From assembly GCF_002368115.1 (NCBI RefSeq), contig NZ_AP018316.1:4923598-4973922 (forward strand): a DNA stretch of 50,325 nucleotides, given 5' to 3'. Source of the DNA: Dolichospermum compactum NIES-806 (GTDB lineage: Bacteria; Cyanobacteriota; Cyanobacteriia; Cyanobacteriales; Nostocaceae). The translations under genes and the position numbers were made by a program. Positions 41,773-50,325 of the stretch are shown piece by piece. Within the stretch, counting starts at the first letter, position 1, and every line of letters starts with the position of its first letter. The notes below the pieces were generated by a model. That model was given only the letters and a program-made list of their open reading frames with translations. It was not told the origin of the DNA and did not search any database.

Positions 41773-43479
41773 CTAAACCATCAATGGTTGTTGATACAGT
41801 GGCACAGTGAAAGTTACCGTTGAACCGAGTCCCTCACCTAGACTATAAAAATGTACCTCACCACCCATTGCTTCTATGAGCTTTTGGGATATAGTGAGTC
41901 CTAAACCTGTACCACCATAGTGACGAGTCCGAGAACCATCAATTTGAGAAAATAATTGAAACAGTTTATCTTGCTTATCTAAGGAAACACCGATACCTGT
42001 GTCAACAACGCGGACTTTAACTGTTGTAGGGTGTCTTTTGGGTATTAAATCGGCACTGATAGTGATACCACCTTCATGGGTAAATTTAATAGCATTACCT
42101 ACCAAATTTAGCATTACTTGTAATAATCTCTTATAGTTACCTTGAACAATAATTGCATCAGAAATTGTCGGCATTTCCATCTGAAAACTAATATTTTTCA
42201 TCTCCGCTTGCTGACGGGTAAAGCCTTCAACGTCATCAAATAATTCTTTGAGGTTGACTGGTGAACAGTCTAACTCCATTTTACCTGCTTCAATTTTAGC
42301 AAAATCCAAAATATCATTGAGGATATTTAACAGATGCAAAGATAATTCATGAGCTTCTAAAATAAATTCATGTTGTTCTTGAGCATCATCTGTAATTCCT
42401 TCTATAATTAGCTTTAAGAAGCCAATCATGCCATTGAGAGGAGTCCGAATTTCGTGGGAGACATTAGCCAGAAATTCGCTTTTTAGGCGAGAAACTTCTT
42501 CCGCCTTTTGTCGGGATTCTTCTAGTTCTTGATATAAAGTAGCATGAGCGATCGCTGTTCCTAACTGATCTGCCACTTCCTTGGCTAATTCTAATTCTGC
42601 TTGTGTTAGTGGATGGCATTCATCAACAAAACTAAGAGCAGCTAAACCATTAGCTTTGTCTTTGTAACAAGTCGCAACAACCAGAGCTTTAGACTGTGGA
42701 GATTGGTGGTTAAATGAAACTGCCATCACCACAGGCTCTAAAGTCGCTAATGCTTGAGCAAAAGCCGGCTCAGAAGATATATCTATTTCTGAGTCAAGAA
42801 TAGAAATTTGCTCTGGTTGATGATACTCAGCAACTACCCGAACCTTGGTATTAGCGGGTTGATAAGGGCAAATAATACAGCGTTCTAAGTTGAGTTTTTT
42901 TCCCAAGCTATCAACTGTTTGTTGCCAAATCACATCTAAATCCAGTGTCCGACGAATATTTTTGGTGATTCTGTTTAATAACTTCTGATGTCGCTGCAAT
43001 CGTAAGGCTAACTCAAGTGCTGTTGGCGGTTTAAGTGCCTGATTCACATCTTGAGAATTAATGTTTGATGGCAATAACCTACCTATTACCAAAACTGTAG
43101 TTGTTGGCTGACCAAATTGCGGCAGAATCGGCGTAATTGTCAATTCCAACTCTAATAATTCAATATTTGGGCATTTAAACCAGCATTTCACCCTTTCCGG
43201 CACGGAACTGCTCAAAATCCGGTGTAAATGTTCTAGATAAACAACCTTGTCTACTGGAGCAAAGCTATCATTTTCATTGAGGACATCAACTATTTTCTGG
43301 GGATCACCCCCTAGGTATTCGCTGTGTTGCCAATAAAAAGTCAAATAGCGTCCAGAGGCATCTTGAGTATATATTAACTCTGCTCCCAGAGTTGCTGATG
43401 AGCGATCGCTCATGAGGTTAATAGATTCCAGATTTTGAGCGATTAAATTCGGAAATTGGGTATTGGCACTAATAGTCAT
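41773..43479 (-). CDS. GAF-domain sensor histidine kinase
   Basis: A 568-aa soluble sensor kinase. The N-terminal part (about 30-140) looks like a PAS-type sensor. A GAF domain follows at about 180-310 (TLDLDVIWQQTVDSLGKKLNLERC). The dimerisation and phosphoacceptor domain has FLANVSHEIRTPLNGMIGF with H342. The ATPase domain shows NLVGNAIKFTHEGG, VRVVDTGIGVS and GGTGLGLTISQKL. There is no transmembrane segment and no receiver domain, and no response regulator gene is adjacent. The GAF domain has the short ERCIICPY sequence but no bilin Cys-His motif, so the signal is unknown. Confidence 0.93.
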   Translation of the reverse strand: MTISANTQFPNLIAQNLESINLMSDRSSATLGAELIYTQDASGRYLTFYWQHSEYLGGDPQKIVDVLNENDSFAPVDKVVYLEHLHRILSSSVPERVKCWFKCPNIELLELELTITPILPQFGQPTTTVLVIGRLLPSNINSQDVNQALKPPTALELALRLQRHQKLLNRITKNIRRTLDLDVIWQQTVDSLGKKLNLERCIICPYQPANTKVRVVAEYHQPEQISILDSEIDISSEPAFAQALATLEPVVMAVSFNHQSPQSKALVVATCYKDKANGLAALSFVDECHPLTQAELELAKEVADQLGTAIAHATLYQELEESRQKAEEVSRLKSEFLANVSHEIRTPLNGMIGFLKLIIEGITDDAQEQHEFILEAHELSLHLLNILNDILDFAKIEAGKMELDCSPVNLKELFDDVEGFTRQQAEMKNISFQMEMPTISDAIIVQGNYKRLLQVMLNLVGNAIKFTHEGGITISADLIPKRHPTTVKVRVVDTGIGVSLDKQDKLFQLFSQIDGSRTRHYGGTGLGLTISQKLIEAMGGEVHFYSLGEGLGSTVTFTVPLYQQPLMV

Positions 43480-43653
43480 TAATCGAGTTGGATAGACAAA
43501 AGGCTTCCCACCGTGCTTATACTAAAGCTAATTAAATTCTGGCATAAACTTTTACAGGTTTTACATTTTTCAAGGGTGGATTTTTGACTTTTCTGGCATT
43601 TAAGGCATTAATTTTTACATTTCTTATTATTAGTTGATACTCGTCAAGTCACT

Positions 43654-43890
43654 TTAATCATTCCATTCACCACGGGGGGGAACAGGTGTCCGTAGAGGAG
43701 TACGTGTTAACTCATCATCTCTATTAAAATCACCCCGTAACCATTGACGGATAGCTACCTCAATCACCTTACTGGGATCATTAGTCAGATGTTGAATTTG
43801 CTCTATTAATTCAGAATCTAGATTCAGAGCGATTTCTGTCTTTTCAGCGCGTCTTTTATCCGCACTATTGGGTTGTTCTTGCATATTCAT
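43654..43890 (-). CDS. Ribbon-helix-helix (CopG-like) protein
   Basis: A 78-aa protein. Residues about 17-53 (KTEIALNLDSELIEQIQHL then VIEVAIRQWLRGD) form a ribbon-helix-helix DNA-binding core: a beta strand, then two helices. The C-terminal tail is proline- and arginine-rich (TRTPLRTPVPPRGEWND). Such proteins are autoregulators or antitoxins, but no toxin gene is next to it. A second ATG two codons inside could be the start. Confidence 0.75.
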   Translation of the reverse strand: MNMQEQPNSADKRRAEKTEIALNLDSELIEQIQHLTNDPSKVIEVAIRQWLRGDFNRDDELTRTPLRTPVPPRGEWND

Positions 43891-44187
43891 GGGTTTAAAT
43901 ACTATGAAATAGTTTTATTGAAACTGTTGTCCAGCAGTTGTGATATTTATAATTGAGTCTATTCAATTGTAAACTGCTGAGTCATCAACACTAGGAGCTA
44001 GAAATAGATTCTAAATAATAGCGTAAGTTGTCAGGAGTTCAGAAGAAAGAAGAAAGAAGAAAATTTCTCCCCTGCCTCTTGCCTTTTGCCTCTTCCTTCT
44101 TCCCTCTTCCCTTATTACCTCAGAAAGCATTAAAATACATGAAGTAAATAGCTTTCACTTTGGTTTGCTTTAGAGCAAAGATGGTAT
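43891..44187. other. Intergenic region upstream of lepA
   Basis: About 300 bases. A purine tract (AGAAGAAAGAAGAAAGAAGA) at about 44041-44060 is followed by a long pyrimidine tract (CTCCCCTGCCTCTTGCC onward) to 44115. These low-complexity strands are complementary in composition and could fold back. No gene seen. Confidence 0.5.
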
Positions 44188-45999
44188 ATGACTGACGTTC
44201 CCGCAGATCGCATTCGCAACTTTTGTATTATTGCTCACATTGATCACGGGAAATCCACTCTCGCTGATCGTTTGCTACAGGCTACTGGGACTGTAGAAGA
44301 TAGACAGATGAAAGAGCAGTTTCTCGATAACATGGATTTGGAACGGGAGCGCGGCATTACAATTAAGCTGCAAGCTGCCCGGATGAATTATACTGCCAAA
44401 GATGGTCAGCAGTACGTTCTCAATTTAATTGATACTCCTGGTCACGTAGACTTTTCCTATGAAGTGTCTCGTTCTCTTGTAGCTTGTGAAGGAGCATTGT
44501 TAGTTGTGGATGCGTCCCAAGGTGTAGAGGCACAAACCCTAGCAAATGTGTATTTAGCTCTAGAGAGTAATCTAGAAATTATCCCAGTTTTAAATAAAAT
44601 TGATTTACCAGGAGCAGAACCAGAAAGAGTAATTGGTGAAATTGAAGAAATTATTGGTTTAGATTGCAGTGGCGCAATTTTGGCTTCAGCGAAAGAGGGA
44701 ATTGGCATTGCTGAGATTTTAGAAACAATTGTCGAACGAGTTCCCCCACCCGCTGACACTGTGAATGAAAACCTGCGAGCGCTGATTTTTGATAGTTACT
44801 ATGACAGTTACCGGGGTGTAATTGTTTATTTCCGAGTCATGGATGGTACTGTCAAAAAAGGCGATCGCATCTACTTAATGGCATCCGGTAAAGAATATGT
44901 CATTGATGAACTAGGCGTACTCTCTCCCACCCAAAAGCCAGTTGAAGAACTCCATGCCGGAGAAGTAGGTTATTTAGGTGCAGCCATTAGAGCCGTAGCT
45001 GATGCCAGAGTAGGAGATACCATTACCCTATGCAAAAACAAAGCCACAGAAGCCTTACCTGGCTACGCAGAAGCCAATCCGATGGTATTTTGTGGAATGT
45101 TCCCCATAGACGCAGATCAATTTGAAGACTTGCGGGAAGCCTTAGAAAAACTAGAACTCAATGATGCCGCATTACAGTATGAGCCAGAAACCTCCAGTGC
45201 AATGGGTTTTGGTTTCCGTTGCGGCTTTTTGGGACTACTGCACATGGAAATCGTCCAGGAACGCTTAGAACGTGAGTATAACCTAGATTTAATCATTACC
45301 GCCCCCTCAGTGGTTTATAAAGTCGTCACCATCAAAGGGGAAGAACTGTACATTGATAATCCTAGCCGCTTACCTAACCCCAATGAGCGCGACAGAATTG
45401 AAGAACCCTATGTTAAAGTAGAAATGATTACTCCCGAAATCTACGTTGGTTCTTTAATGGAGTTGTCTCAAAACCGTCGCGGTATCTTCAAAGATATGAA
45501 ATATCTCACCCAAGGACGGACCACACTCACCTATGAATTGCCCTTAGCCGAAGTTGTTACGGACTTTTTTGATCAAATGAAATCCCGTTCTCGCGGTTAC
45601 GCCAGTATGGAATATCATCTGATTGGCTACCGCGAAAATCCTTTAGTAAAATTGGATATCATGATTAACGGTGATCCAGTGGATTCCCTAGCCATGATCG
45701 TTCACAGAGATAAAGCCTACAATGTCGGTAGATCAATGGCGGAGAAACTCAAAGAACTAATTCCCCGTCATCAATTCAAAGTCCCCATTCAAGCTTCCAT
45801 TGGCGCAAAAGTTATCGCCAGTGAACATATCCCCGCTATGCGAAAAGATGTGTTAGCTAAATGCTACGGTGGTGACATCAGCCGTAAAAAGAAACTATTG
45901 CAGAAGCAAGCCAAAGGCAAAAAACGCATGAAAGCTATAGGTACAGTAGATGTCCCCCAGGAAGCTTTTATGGCTGTATTGCGCCTAGATAAAGGCTAA
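44188..45999 (+). CDS. lepA: Elongation factor 4
   Basis: A 603-aa ribosome-binding GTPase that acts during translation initiation or back-translocation under stress. The G1 loop is AHIDHGKST (about 16-24), G2 region ERERGITIKLQAAR, G3 DTPGHVDFSYE, and G4 NKIDLPGA. EF-G-like domains II-V follow, including the LepA-specific SSAMGFGFRCGFLGLLHMEIVQ and a basic C-terminal tail (RKKKLLQKQAKGKKRMK) that enters the ribosomal active site. Full length and unambiguous. The ATG at 44188 has only a weak ribosome binding site upstream. Confidence 0.98.
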   Translation: MTDVPADRIRNFCIIAHIDHGKSTLADRLLQATGTVEDRQMKEQFLDNMDLERERGITIKLQAARMNYTAKDGQQYVLNLIDTPGHVDFSYEVSRSLVACEGALLVVDASQGVEAQTLANVYLALESNLEIIPVLNKIDLPGAEPERVIGEIEEIIGLDCSGAILASAKEGIGIAEILETIVERVPPPADTVNENLRALIFDSYYDSYRGVIVYFRVMDGTVKKGDRIYLMASGKEYVIDELGVLSPTQKPVEELHAGEVGYLGAAIRAVADARVGDTITLCKNKATEALPGYAEANPMVFCGMFPIDADQFEDLREALEKLELNDAALQYEPETSSAMGFGFRCGFLGLLHMEIVQERLEREYNLDLIITAPSVVYKVVTIKGEELYIDNPSRLPNPNERDRIEEPYVKVEMITPEIYVGSLMELSQNRRGIFKDMKYLTQGRTTLTYELPLAEVVTDFFDQMKSRSRGYASMEYHLIGYRENPLVKLDIMINGDPVDSLAMIVHRDKAYNVGRSMAEKLKELIPRHQFKVPIQASIGAKVIASEHIPAMRKDVLAKCYGGDISRKKKLLQKQAKGKKRMKAIGTVDVPQEAFMAVLRLDKG

Positions 46000-46100
46000 C
46001 GTAGGGGCGGGGTTTCCCCGCCCTAATTTTATGACTTTGTTCCCTTGTGCAAAATACAATTCATATTAAATTAATTAAGAAGGATATAAAAAATAGACTG

Positions 46101-47387
46101 ATGAATTCAATAGCATCTACTTTAATTTCTATTCTCAGCACCGAAAACGCCATAATATCGTGGGAAAATCTCACCCCCACCCAACAGCATAATATCCAAC
46201 AAGGGATAGACTCCAAAAGCCAGCCTAGTTGTGTCATTTATCCTCATAGCCAAGCAGAATTATCCGCAGTGATCACCACTGCCAACAGTCATCAATGGCG
46301 CGTTCTAACCTGTGGTAGCGGTAGTAAAATCAATTGGGGTGGTTTAGCTAAAAATATTGATATTATTGTCAGCACCGAACGCATTAACCAACTCATAGAA
46401 CACGCTATGGGTGATTTAACTGTCACTGTGGAAGCAGGGATGAAATTTGCCCAGATTCAAGAGATTTTGGCTAAACATAACCAATTTTTAGCACTTGATC
46501 CAGCTTTTCCTGATTCTGCTACCATAGGTGGTATCGTTGCTACGGCTGATACAGGCTCTCTGCGTCAACGTTATGGTGGTGTACGTGACCAACTTTTAGG
46601 TATAACTTTTATCCGCGCAGATGGACAAATCGCTAAAGCTGGGGGACGAGTTGTTAAAAATGTGGCTGGTTACGACTTAATGAAATTATTCACTGGTGCT
46701 TACGGTACTTTAGGAATTATCAGCCAAGTCACTTTTCGGGTTTATCCCATTCCTGAAACTTCGGGAACTGTGATATTAACTGGTAAGCCTGAAGCCATAT
46801 CCCAAGCAGTGAGAACTTTACAAAGTTCGGAATTAACACCAACTCAAGCAGATTTATTATCAAGTAAGTTAGTTACTAATTTGGATTTGGGTAGAGGAAT
46901 AGGCTTAATTGCCCGTTTTCAAACTATTAGCGAAAGTGTTCAAGAACAGTCAAAACGACTTTTAGCAATTGGCGAAAAATTAGGTTTACATGGGGTAATT
47001 TATTCAGGAAATAATGAAGCTGATTTATGGCAACGATTACCAGAAAAAATACATTTTAATGTTACAGAATCCACAATCATCTGCAAAATAGGTGTATTAC
47101 CAACTGCTGCGGTGGAGATTATCAATCAAATAGAACTTGGTTTAATTCACATTAGCAGTGGTTTGGGTTTGGTGCGTTTAGAAAATCAAGAGCAGATTTT
47201 GCCTTTGCGAAATTTATGTACAGCCAATTCTGGGTTTTTAAGTATTTTATCTGCATCTGTTGAGTTAAAGAAAAATGTTGATGTTTGGGGGGATATTGGT
47301 AACAGTTTAGCAGTAATGCGGGGAATTAAGAAACAGTTTGATGGTAATTTTATTTTAAGTCCTGGTCGCTTTGTGGGTGGGATTTAA
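46101..47387 (+). CDS. glcE: Glycolate dehydrogenase subunit GlcE (FAD-binding)
   Basis: A 428-aa FAD-binding oxidoreductase of the VAO/PCMH type. VLTCGSGSKINWGG is the FAD-binding glycine-rich segment, followed by DLTVTVEAGMKF, FPDSATIGGIVATADTGS and GGRVVKNVAGYDLMKLFTGAYGTLGII. It is shorter than GlcD and lacks the longer C-terminal domain, as usual for GlcE. With GlcF and GlcD it oxidises glycolate to glyoxylate, the first committed step of cyanobacterial photorespiration; GlcD is not in this window. ATG at 46101 is preferred over the GTG at 46047 because the extension lacks similarity. The glcF gene follows after 59 bases. Confidence 0.88.
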   Translation: MNSIASTLISILSTENAIISWENLTPTQQHNIQQGIDSKSQPSCVIYPHSQAELSAVITTANSHQWRVLTCGSGSKINWGGLAKNIDIIVSTERINQLIEHAMGDLTVTVEAGMKFAQIQEILAKHNQFLALDPAFPDSATIGGIVATADTGSLRQRYGGVRDQLLGITFIRADGQIAKAGGRVVKNVAGYDLMKLFTGAYGTLGIISQVTFRVYPIPETSGTVILTGKPEAISQAVRTLQSSELTPTQADLLSSKLVTNLDLGRGIGLIARFQTISESVQEQSKRLLAIGEKLGLHGVIYSGNNEADLWQRLPEKIHFNVTESTIICKIGVLPTAAVEIINQIELGLIHISSGLGLVRLENQEQILPLRNLCTANSGFLSILSASVELKKNVDVWGDIGNSLAVMRGIKKQFDGNFILSPGRFVGGI

Positions 47388-47446
47388 GATTTAAGAGAAT
47401 GAACCACGAAGACGCAAAGAACACGAAGTGAAGAGGGAGAAGAGAA

Positions 47447-48796
47447 ATGCAAGTTTCAGAGGGTGCTGTTAATAATACTGCTAGTATTAAGAATTTGAAG
47501 GGTTTTGATGAGAATCATCCACCTGATCCTAAGTTAATTGATAGTTGTGTTCATTGTGGTTTTTGTTTGTCTACTTGTCCTAGTTATCGGGTATTAGGTA
47601 AGGAGATGGATTCTCCCAGGGGACGGATATATTTAATGGATGCTATTAATGAGGGGGAAATAGCTTTAAATACGGCTACTGTTGAACATTTTGATTCTTG
47701 TTTGGGTTGTTTAGCTTGTGTTTCTACTTGTCCTTCTGGTGTGCAGTATGATAAGTTAATTTCGGCTACTAGACATCAGGTGGAGAGGAATTATAACCGC
47801 AGTTTACCTGATAAGTTAGTTCGACAAGTGATTTTTTCTCTCTTTCCTAATCCTGATCTTTTAAGAATTTTACTTTTTCCTTTATTAGTTTATCAAAAGT
47901 TAGGGATTTCTAAAGTATTACAAGCAACTGGGTTAATTAAAGCTATATCTCCCCGGTTAGCAGCTATGGAATCTATTTTACCCGAAATTACTCTTAGGTC
48001 TTTTCAGGATAATTTGCCAGATATCATCCTGGCGAAGGGTGAAAAAAGATATCGGGTTGGGGTAATTTTAGGATGTGTGCAAAGGTTGTTTTTCTCGGGT
48101 GTGAATGAAGCGACAGTCAGGGTTTTAACTGCAAATGGTTGTGAGGTGGTAATTCCTAACTCTCAAGGTTGTTGTGCTGCACTTCCTGAACACCAAGGAC
48201 AAACGGAACAAGCGAAAATATTAGCCAGACAAATGATTGATAGTTTTGCTGATACTAATGTGGATTTTGTGATTATCAATGCTGCTGGTTGTGGTCATAC
48301 TTTGAAGGAATATGCTCATATTCTAGCAGATGATCCAGAATATGCGGAAAAAGCGAAAATATTTGCAGCTAAAGTTAAAGATTCACAGGAGTTTTTAGCC
48401 AATGTGGGTTTAACTGCTAAACTTTCACCTTTGACTGATAAAAATATCAATTTAGTTTATCAAGATGCTTGTCATTTATTACATGGTCAAAAAATTAGTG
48501 TCCAACCCCGTCAACTCTTAAAACAAATTCCCGGTGTGACTTTAAAAGAACCTATAGACGCGGCTTTGTGTTGTGGTAGTGCGGGAGTTTATAATATGTT
48601 GCAACCGGAAGTTGCGGAGGAATTAGGTAAACAAAAAGCTCAGAATTTATTAAATACTGGTGCAGATTTAATTGCTTCTCCTAACCCTGGTTGTAGTTTG
48701 CAGATTAGTAAGTATTTGCAGGGTAAAACTATTTCTGTTATGCACCCAATGGAGTTATTAGATTATGCAATTCGGGGTGATAAGTTGGAGATTTAG
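47447..48796 (+). CDS. glcF: Glycolate dehydrogenase iron-sulfur subunit GlcF
   Basis: A 449-aa ferredoxin-like electron-transfer subunit. Two [4Fe-4S] motifs are seen: C34/C37/C40/C44 (CVHCGFCLSTCP) and C85/C88/C91/C95 (CLGCLACVSTCP). Two CCG domains follow, with GCCAALPEHQGQ near residue 244 and CCGSAGVYNMLQ near 375, as in heterodisulfide reductase and GlcF. It carries electrons from the flavin subunits to the membrane quinone pool. It is probably cotranscribed with glcE. The short spacer contains the dispersed sequence AACCACGAAGACGCAAAGAA. Confidence 0.93.
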   Translation: MQVSEGAVNNTASIKNLKGFDENHPPDPKLIDSCVHCGFCLSTCPSYRVLGKEMDSPRGRIYLMDAINEGEIALNTATVEHFDSCLGCLACVSTCPSGVQYDKLISATRHQVERNYNRSLPDKLVRQVIFSLFPNPDLLRILLFPLLVYQKLGISKVLQATGLIKAISPRLAAMESILPEITLRSFQDNLPDIILAKGEKRYRVGVILGCVQRLFFSGVNEATVRVLTANGCEVVIPNSQGCCAALPEHQGQTEQAKILARQMIDSFADTNVDFVIINAAGCGHTLKEYAHILADDPEYAEKAKIFAAKVKDSQEFLANVGLTAKLSPLTDKNINLVYQDACHLLHGQKISVQPRQLLKQIPGVTLKEPIDAALCCGSAGVYNMLQPEVAEELGKQKAQNLLNTGADLIASPNPGCSLQISKYLQGKTISVMHPMELLDYAIRGDKLEI

Positions 48797-48816
48797 AAAA
48801 TTATAAAACCCATATC

Positions 48817-48870
48817 CCCGACTTCTGAGATCAATTTATCATTTATTTATAAGATAAAAAAGAAGTCGGG
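48817..48870. terminator. Bidirectional hairpin between glcF and DUF29 gene
   Basis: CCCGACTTCT at 48817-48826 and AGAAGTCGGG at 48861-48870 are perfect 10-bp inverted repeats separated by 34 AT-rich bases. The two flanking genes converge here. T/A-rich sequence on both sides fits a terminator for both directions; the sequence type is also a common dispersed repeat. Confidence 0.6.
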
Positions 48871-48878
48871 AATCTTAT

Positions 48879-49304
48879 TTATCGTTCCCAAATTAAGTTC
48901 ATTGCCTTTTTTATGATTTCTTCTTGTTGAACTAATTTGCTTAATTCTTCTGCTTCGTATTGACCTTCAAAAGCTTCAATTGCTGCTTTTTCTAATGCTA
49001 AATCATAAGCATCTTCTAGAGTCGCTGCTAATTCTGTTTCACTCAAATAAGTTCCTTTTGCTTTTTCACGGGAATTACTGCGTTGAATTTGTTTGACAGA
49101 GTTGCGAATAGAAAGATTCCAAGACCTAGTGGTACGGTTTTCAGCAGCTTGTTTAATTAGGTGTAGAAGTAAAATGATGCCATAGCTAAATATTTTATTC
49201 AGTTTATCAGATTTGCTCATTTCTTCTAATTCTTCGACAATCAATAAGGCTTCTGTTATATTGCCTTGGTGCAGGAGTTCTTTGAGTGTAAGTAGTTCTT
49301 CCAT
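48879..49304 (-). CDS. DUF29-family protein
   Basis: A 141-aa protein of the DUF29 family. Features: LTLKELLHQGNITEALLIVEELEEM, a core GIILLLHLIKQAAENRTTRSWNLSIRNSVKQI, then TYLSETELAATLEDAYDLALEKAAIEAFEGQY, and a helical tail. Unlike the other DUF29 gene in the window (36328-36663), the C-terminal half is intact. The family has no proven function. The gene begins 13 bases after the O-methyltransferase stop and is probably cotranscribed with it. Confidence 0.85.
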   Translation of the reverse strand: MEELLTLKELLHQGNITEALLIVEELEEMSKSDKLNKIFSYGIILLLHLIKQAAENRTTRSWNLSIRNSVKQIQRSNSREKAKGTYLSETELAATLEDAYDLALEKAAIEAFEGQYEAEELSKLVQQEEIIKKAMNLIWER

Positions 49305-49317
49305 TTGGTTGATTTTC

Positions 49318-49980
49318 CTAATTTTTCATCGCTAAGGTTAATCCGTCTGCTATGGGAACTAAACTCAGGGTAATTCGGCAGTCTTGATGTAATTTGCGAT
49401 TCAACGCCCTAATTTTATTAGTTTGATTATCTTGTATTTCTGTATCTGCAACTTTACCCGACCACAACACATTATCAATGGCAATTAATCCACCGGGACG
49501 AATTAATTCAAGACATTGCTCATAATAATTATCATAGTTACTTTTGTCAGCATCAATAAACGCAAAGTCAAAAGTTCCCCCTTCCCCTGCTGTTAATAAC
49601 TTATCTAATGTTTCCAACGCTGGGGCAATATGCAAATCAATTTTATCAGCTACTCCCGCTTCTTGCCAATAACGTCGAGCTACACTGGTATACTCTTCAC
49701 TAACATCACAGGCGACTATTTTACCATCTGCGGGTAAAGCCAAAGCTACTACTAAGGAACTGTAGCCAGTAAATACACCTACTTCTAAGGTTTTTTTTGC
49801 TCCTATCAACTTAATTAATAATGCCATGAATTGCCCCTGTTCAGGAGCTATTTGCATTATGGACCTTGGCATTTGAGCGGTTTCTTGACGCAGTTGGGTT
49901 AAAATAGCTGGTTCGCGCAGGGAATTTGAAAGCAAATAATCATATAGGTTTTGTTCTAAACCCAGGGTCTGTTTTGACAT
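49318..49980 (-). CDS. Class I SAM-dependent O-methyltransferase
   Basis: A 220-aa methyltransferase of the caffeoyl-CoA/catechol type (Methyltransf_3). Motif I is TLEVGVFTGYSSL (about 64-76). The metal-binding FDFAFIDADKSNY (about 136-148) and the later GGLIAIDNVLWSGKV are typical of divalent-cation-dependent O-methyltransferases. The substrate is unknown; in cyanobacteria these act on small phenolics or unknown metabolites. First gene of a two-gene unit with the DUF29 protein. Confidence 0.93.
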   Translation of the reverse strand: MSKQTLGLEQNLYDYLLSNSLREPAILTQLRQETAQMPRSIMQIAPEQGQFMALLIKLIGAKKTLEVGVFTGYSSLVVALALPADGKIVACDVSEEYTSVARRYWQEAGVADKIDLHIAPALETLDKLLTAGEGGTFDFAFIDADKSNYDNYYEQCLELIRPGGLIAIDNVLWSGKVADTEIQDNQTNKIRALNRKLHQDCRITLSLVPIADGLTLAMKN

Positions 49981-50110
49981 GATTTATATTAATTATTTTA
50001 TGATAGTTCTTCCTTGTCGGTTCTATGATAACAAATTTAAAATCAAATGTCAACCCCCAAATCCTCTTTTAAACCCGACTCGTTTTAAAGCGTGTTTCAA
50101 AATTTATTTA

Positions 50111-50139
50111 TTGACAAAGTTCTCAGTTTCGACTATGCT
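50111..50139 (+). promoter_or_regulatory. Promoter before HigB-like fragment
   Basis: TTGACA at 50111-50116, a 17-base spacer, and TATGCT at 50134-50139 form a plausible sigma70-type promoter. It points toward the HigB-like frame at 50226, leaving a leader of about 80 bases. A 27-codon frame starting at 50146 overlaps that start by ATGA, but is probably not a gene. Confidence 0.45.
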
Positions 50140-50225
50140 TATGTTATGAGTAAAAAAGTGTGCGCCCATATATATAAGACTTTTATTTATCAAATTATTC
50201 AAAGCAGTAAAACCAACGTTTATAA

Positions 50226-50325
50226 ATGATTCATGCTTTCAAGAACTTGGGTACACAAGACATTTTCGATGGTAAAGATTCTAAAGCTGCTCGAAAAACC
50301 TGTCCCTCATCCCTTTAGAAGCGTA
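50226..50325 (+). pseudogene. HigB/RelE-like toxin with internal amber codon
   Basis: From ATG at 50226 the frame reads like the N-terminus of HigB-type mRNA-cleaving toxins: an MIHAFKN start, then GTQDIFDGKDSKAARKTCPSSL. It then meets TAG at 50316-50318, where relatives normally have Trp in a CPxSLW(K/R) segment. The frame continues with Lys-Arg after the stop, as expected for the family, until the window ends. A single TGG-to-TAG change is the simplest explanation, so this toxin is probably inactive. A partner antitoxin, if any, would lie beyond the window. The reading is short and the family call rests on about 30 residues. Confidence 0.6.

Noticed and set aside
50146..50229. A 27-codon frame overlapping the HigB-like start by ATGA
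   Set aside because: It has no ribosome binding site and no recognisable sequence; the overlap is likely coincidence.
1..50325. tRNA or rRNA genes
   Set aside because: I looked for T-loop and acceptor patterns on both strands and found none that fold convincingly.

Overview
This window reads as chromosome from a filamentous, probably heterocyst-forming cyanobacterium (order Nostocales). The octamer GCGATCGC (HIP1) occurs more than 20 times. Intergenic spaces are full of small palindromic dispersed repeats and short tandem repeats of the Nostoc/Anabaena type. The gene content fits: light-independent protochlorophyllide reductase genes chlL and chlN with the cyanobacterial DUF5331 gene between them, a DevBCA-type exporter, a COP23-domain protein, a GUN4-domain protein, a Trp-rich TIGR02450 protein and a cyanobacteriochrome-like GAF protein. 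I cannot name the species from the sequence alone.

Layout. 1-9 kb: a DUF1156 DNA methylase (minus strand), a repeat-rich spacer, a compact type IA topoisomerase, then a two-gene module made of a 130-residue unknown protein translationally coupled to an 854-residue protein with two different P-loop NTPase domains. 9-12 kb: a stand-alone GAF protein with two candidate bilin-binding cysteines, the GatD glutaminase and a secreted COP23 protein. 12.6-18.2 kb: a type I secretion operon (parvulin-like protein, HlyB-like ABC transporter with cNMP-binding and degenerate C39 domains, HlyD-like adaptor). 18.3-23.6 kb: an Rpn-type nuclease, an integrase relic, a DUF499 ATPase and a small downstream partner. 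The DUF499 and DUF1156 families usually belong to the same defence-type locus but lie about 17 kb apart here.

23.8-28.8 kb: a MidA-type methyltransferase, a 31-residue membrane peptide, a beta-hydroxyacid dehydrogenase homologue lacking the catalytic lysine, SSB, and a nucleotidyltransferase/HTH toxin-antitoxin-like pair. 28.8-32.9 kb: tetR-devB-devC-devA. 32.9-37.2 kb: an RluA-type pseudouridine synthase divergent from a membrane GUN4 protein, small proteins, and a degraded toxin/immunity-like cassette with a shortened DUF29 protein. 37.6-40.9 kb: chlL-DUF5331-chlN, probably one operon, making chlorophyll precursor in the dark. 41.5-50.3 kb: a Trp-rich protein, a GAF histidine kinase, a ribbon-helix-helix protein, lepA, glcE-glcF (glycolate dehydrogenase subunits of photorespiration), a DUF29 protein, an O-methyltransferase, and at the edge a HigB-like toxin gene interrupted by an amber codon.

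The strongest candidates for an under-described system are the coupled two-gene tandem P-loop module (5946-8902), the split DUF1156/DUF499 system, and the minimal cyanobacteriochrome-like protein. The mobile and repeat content (covarying hairpins, MITE-like inverted repeats, an integrase relic, a toxin remnant) suggests much remodelling of intergenic DNA. All functions are inferred from motifs recognised by eye; no database search was run.
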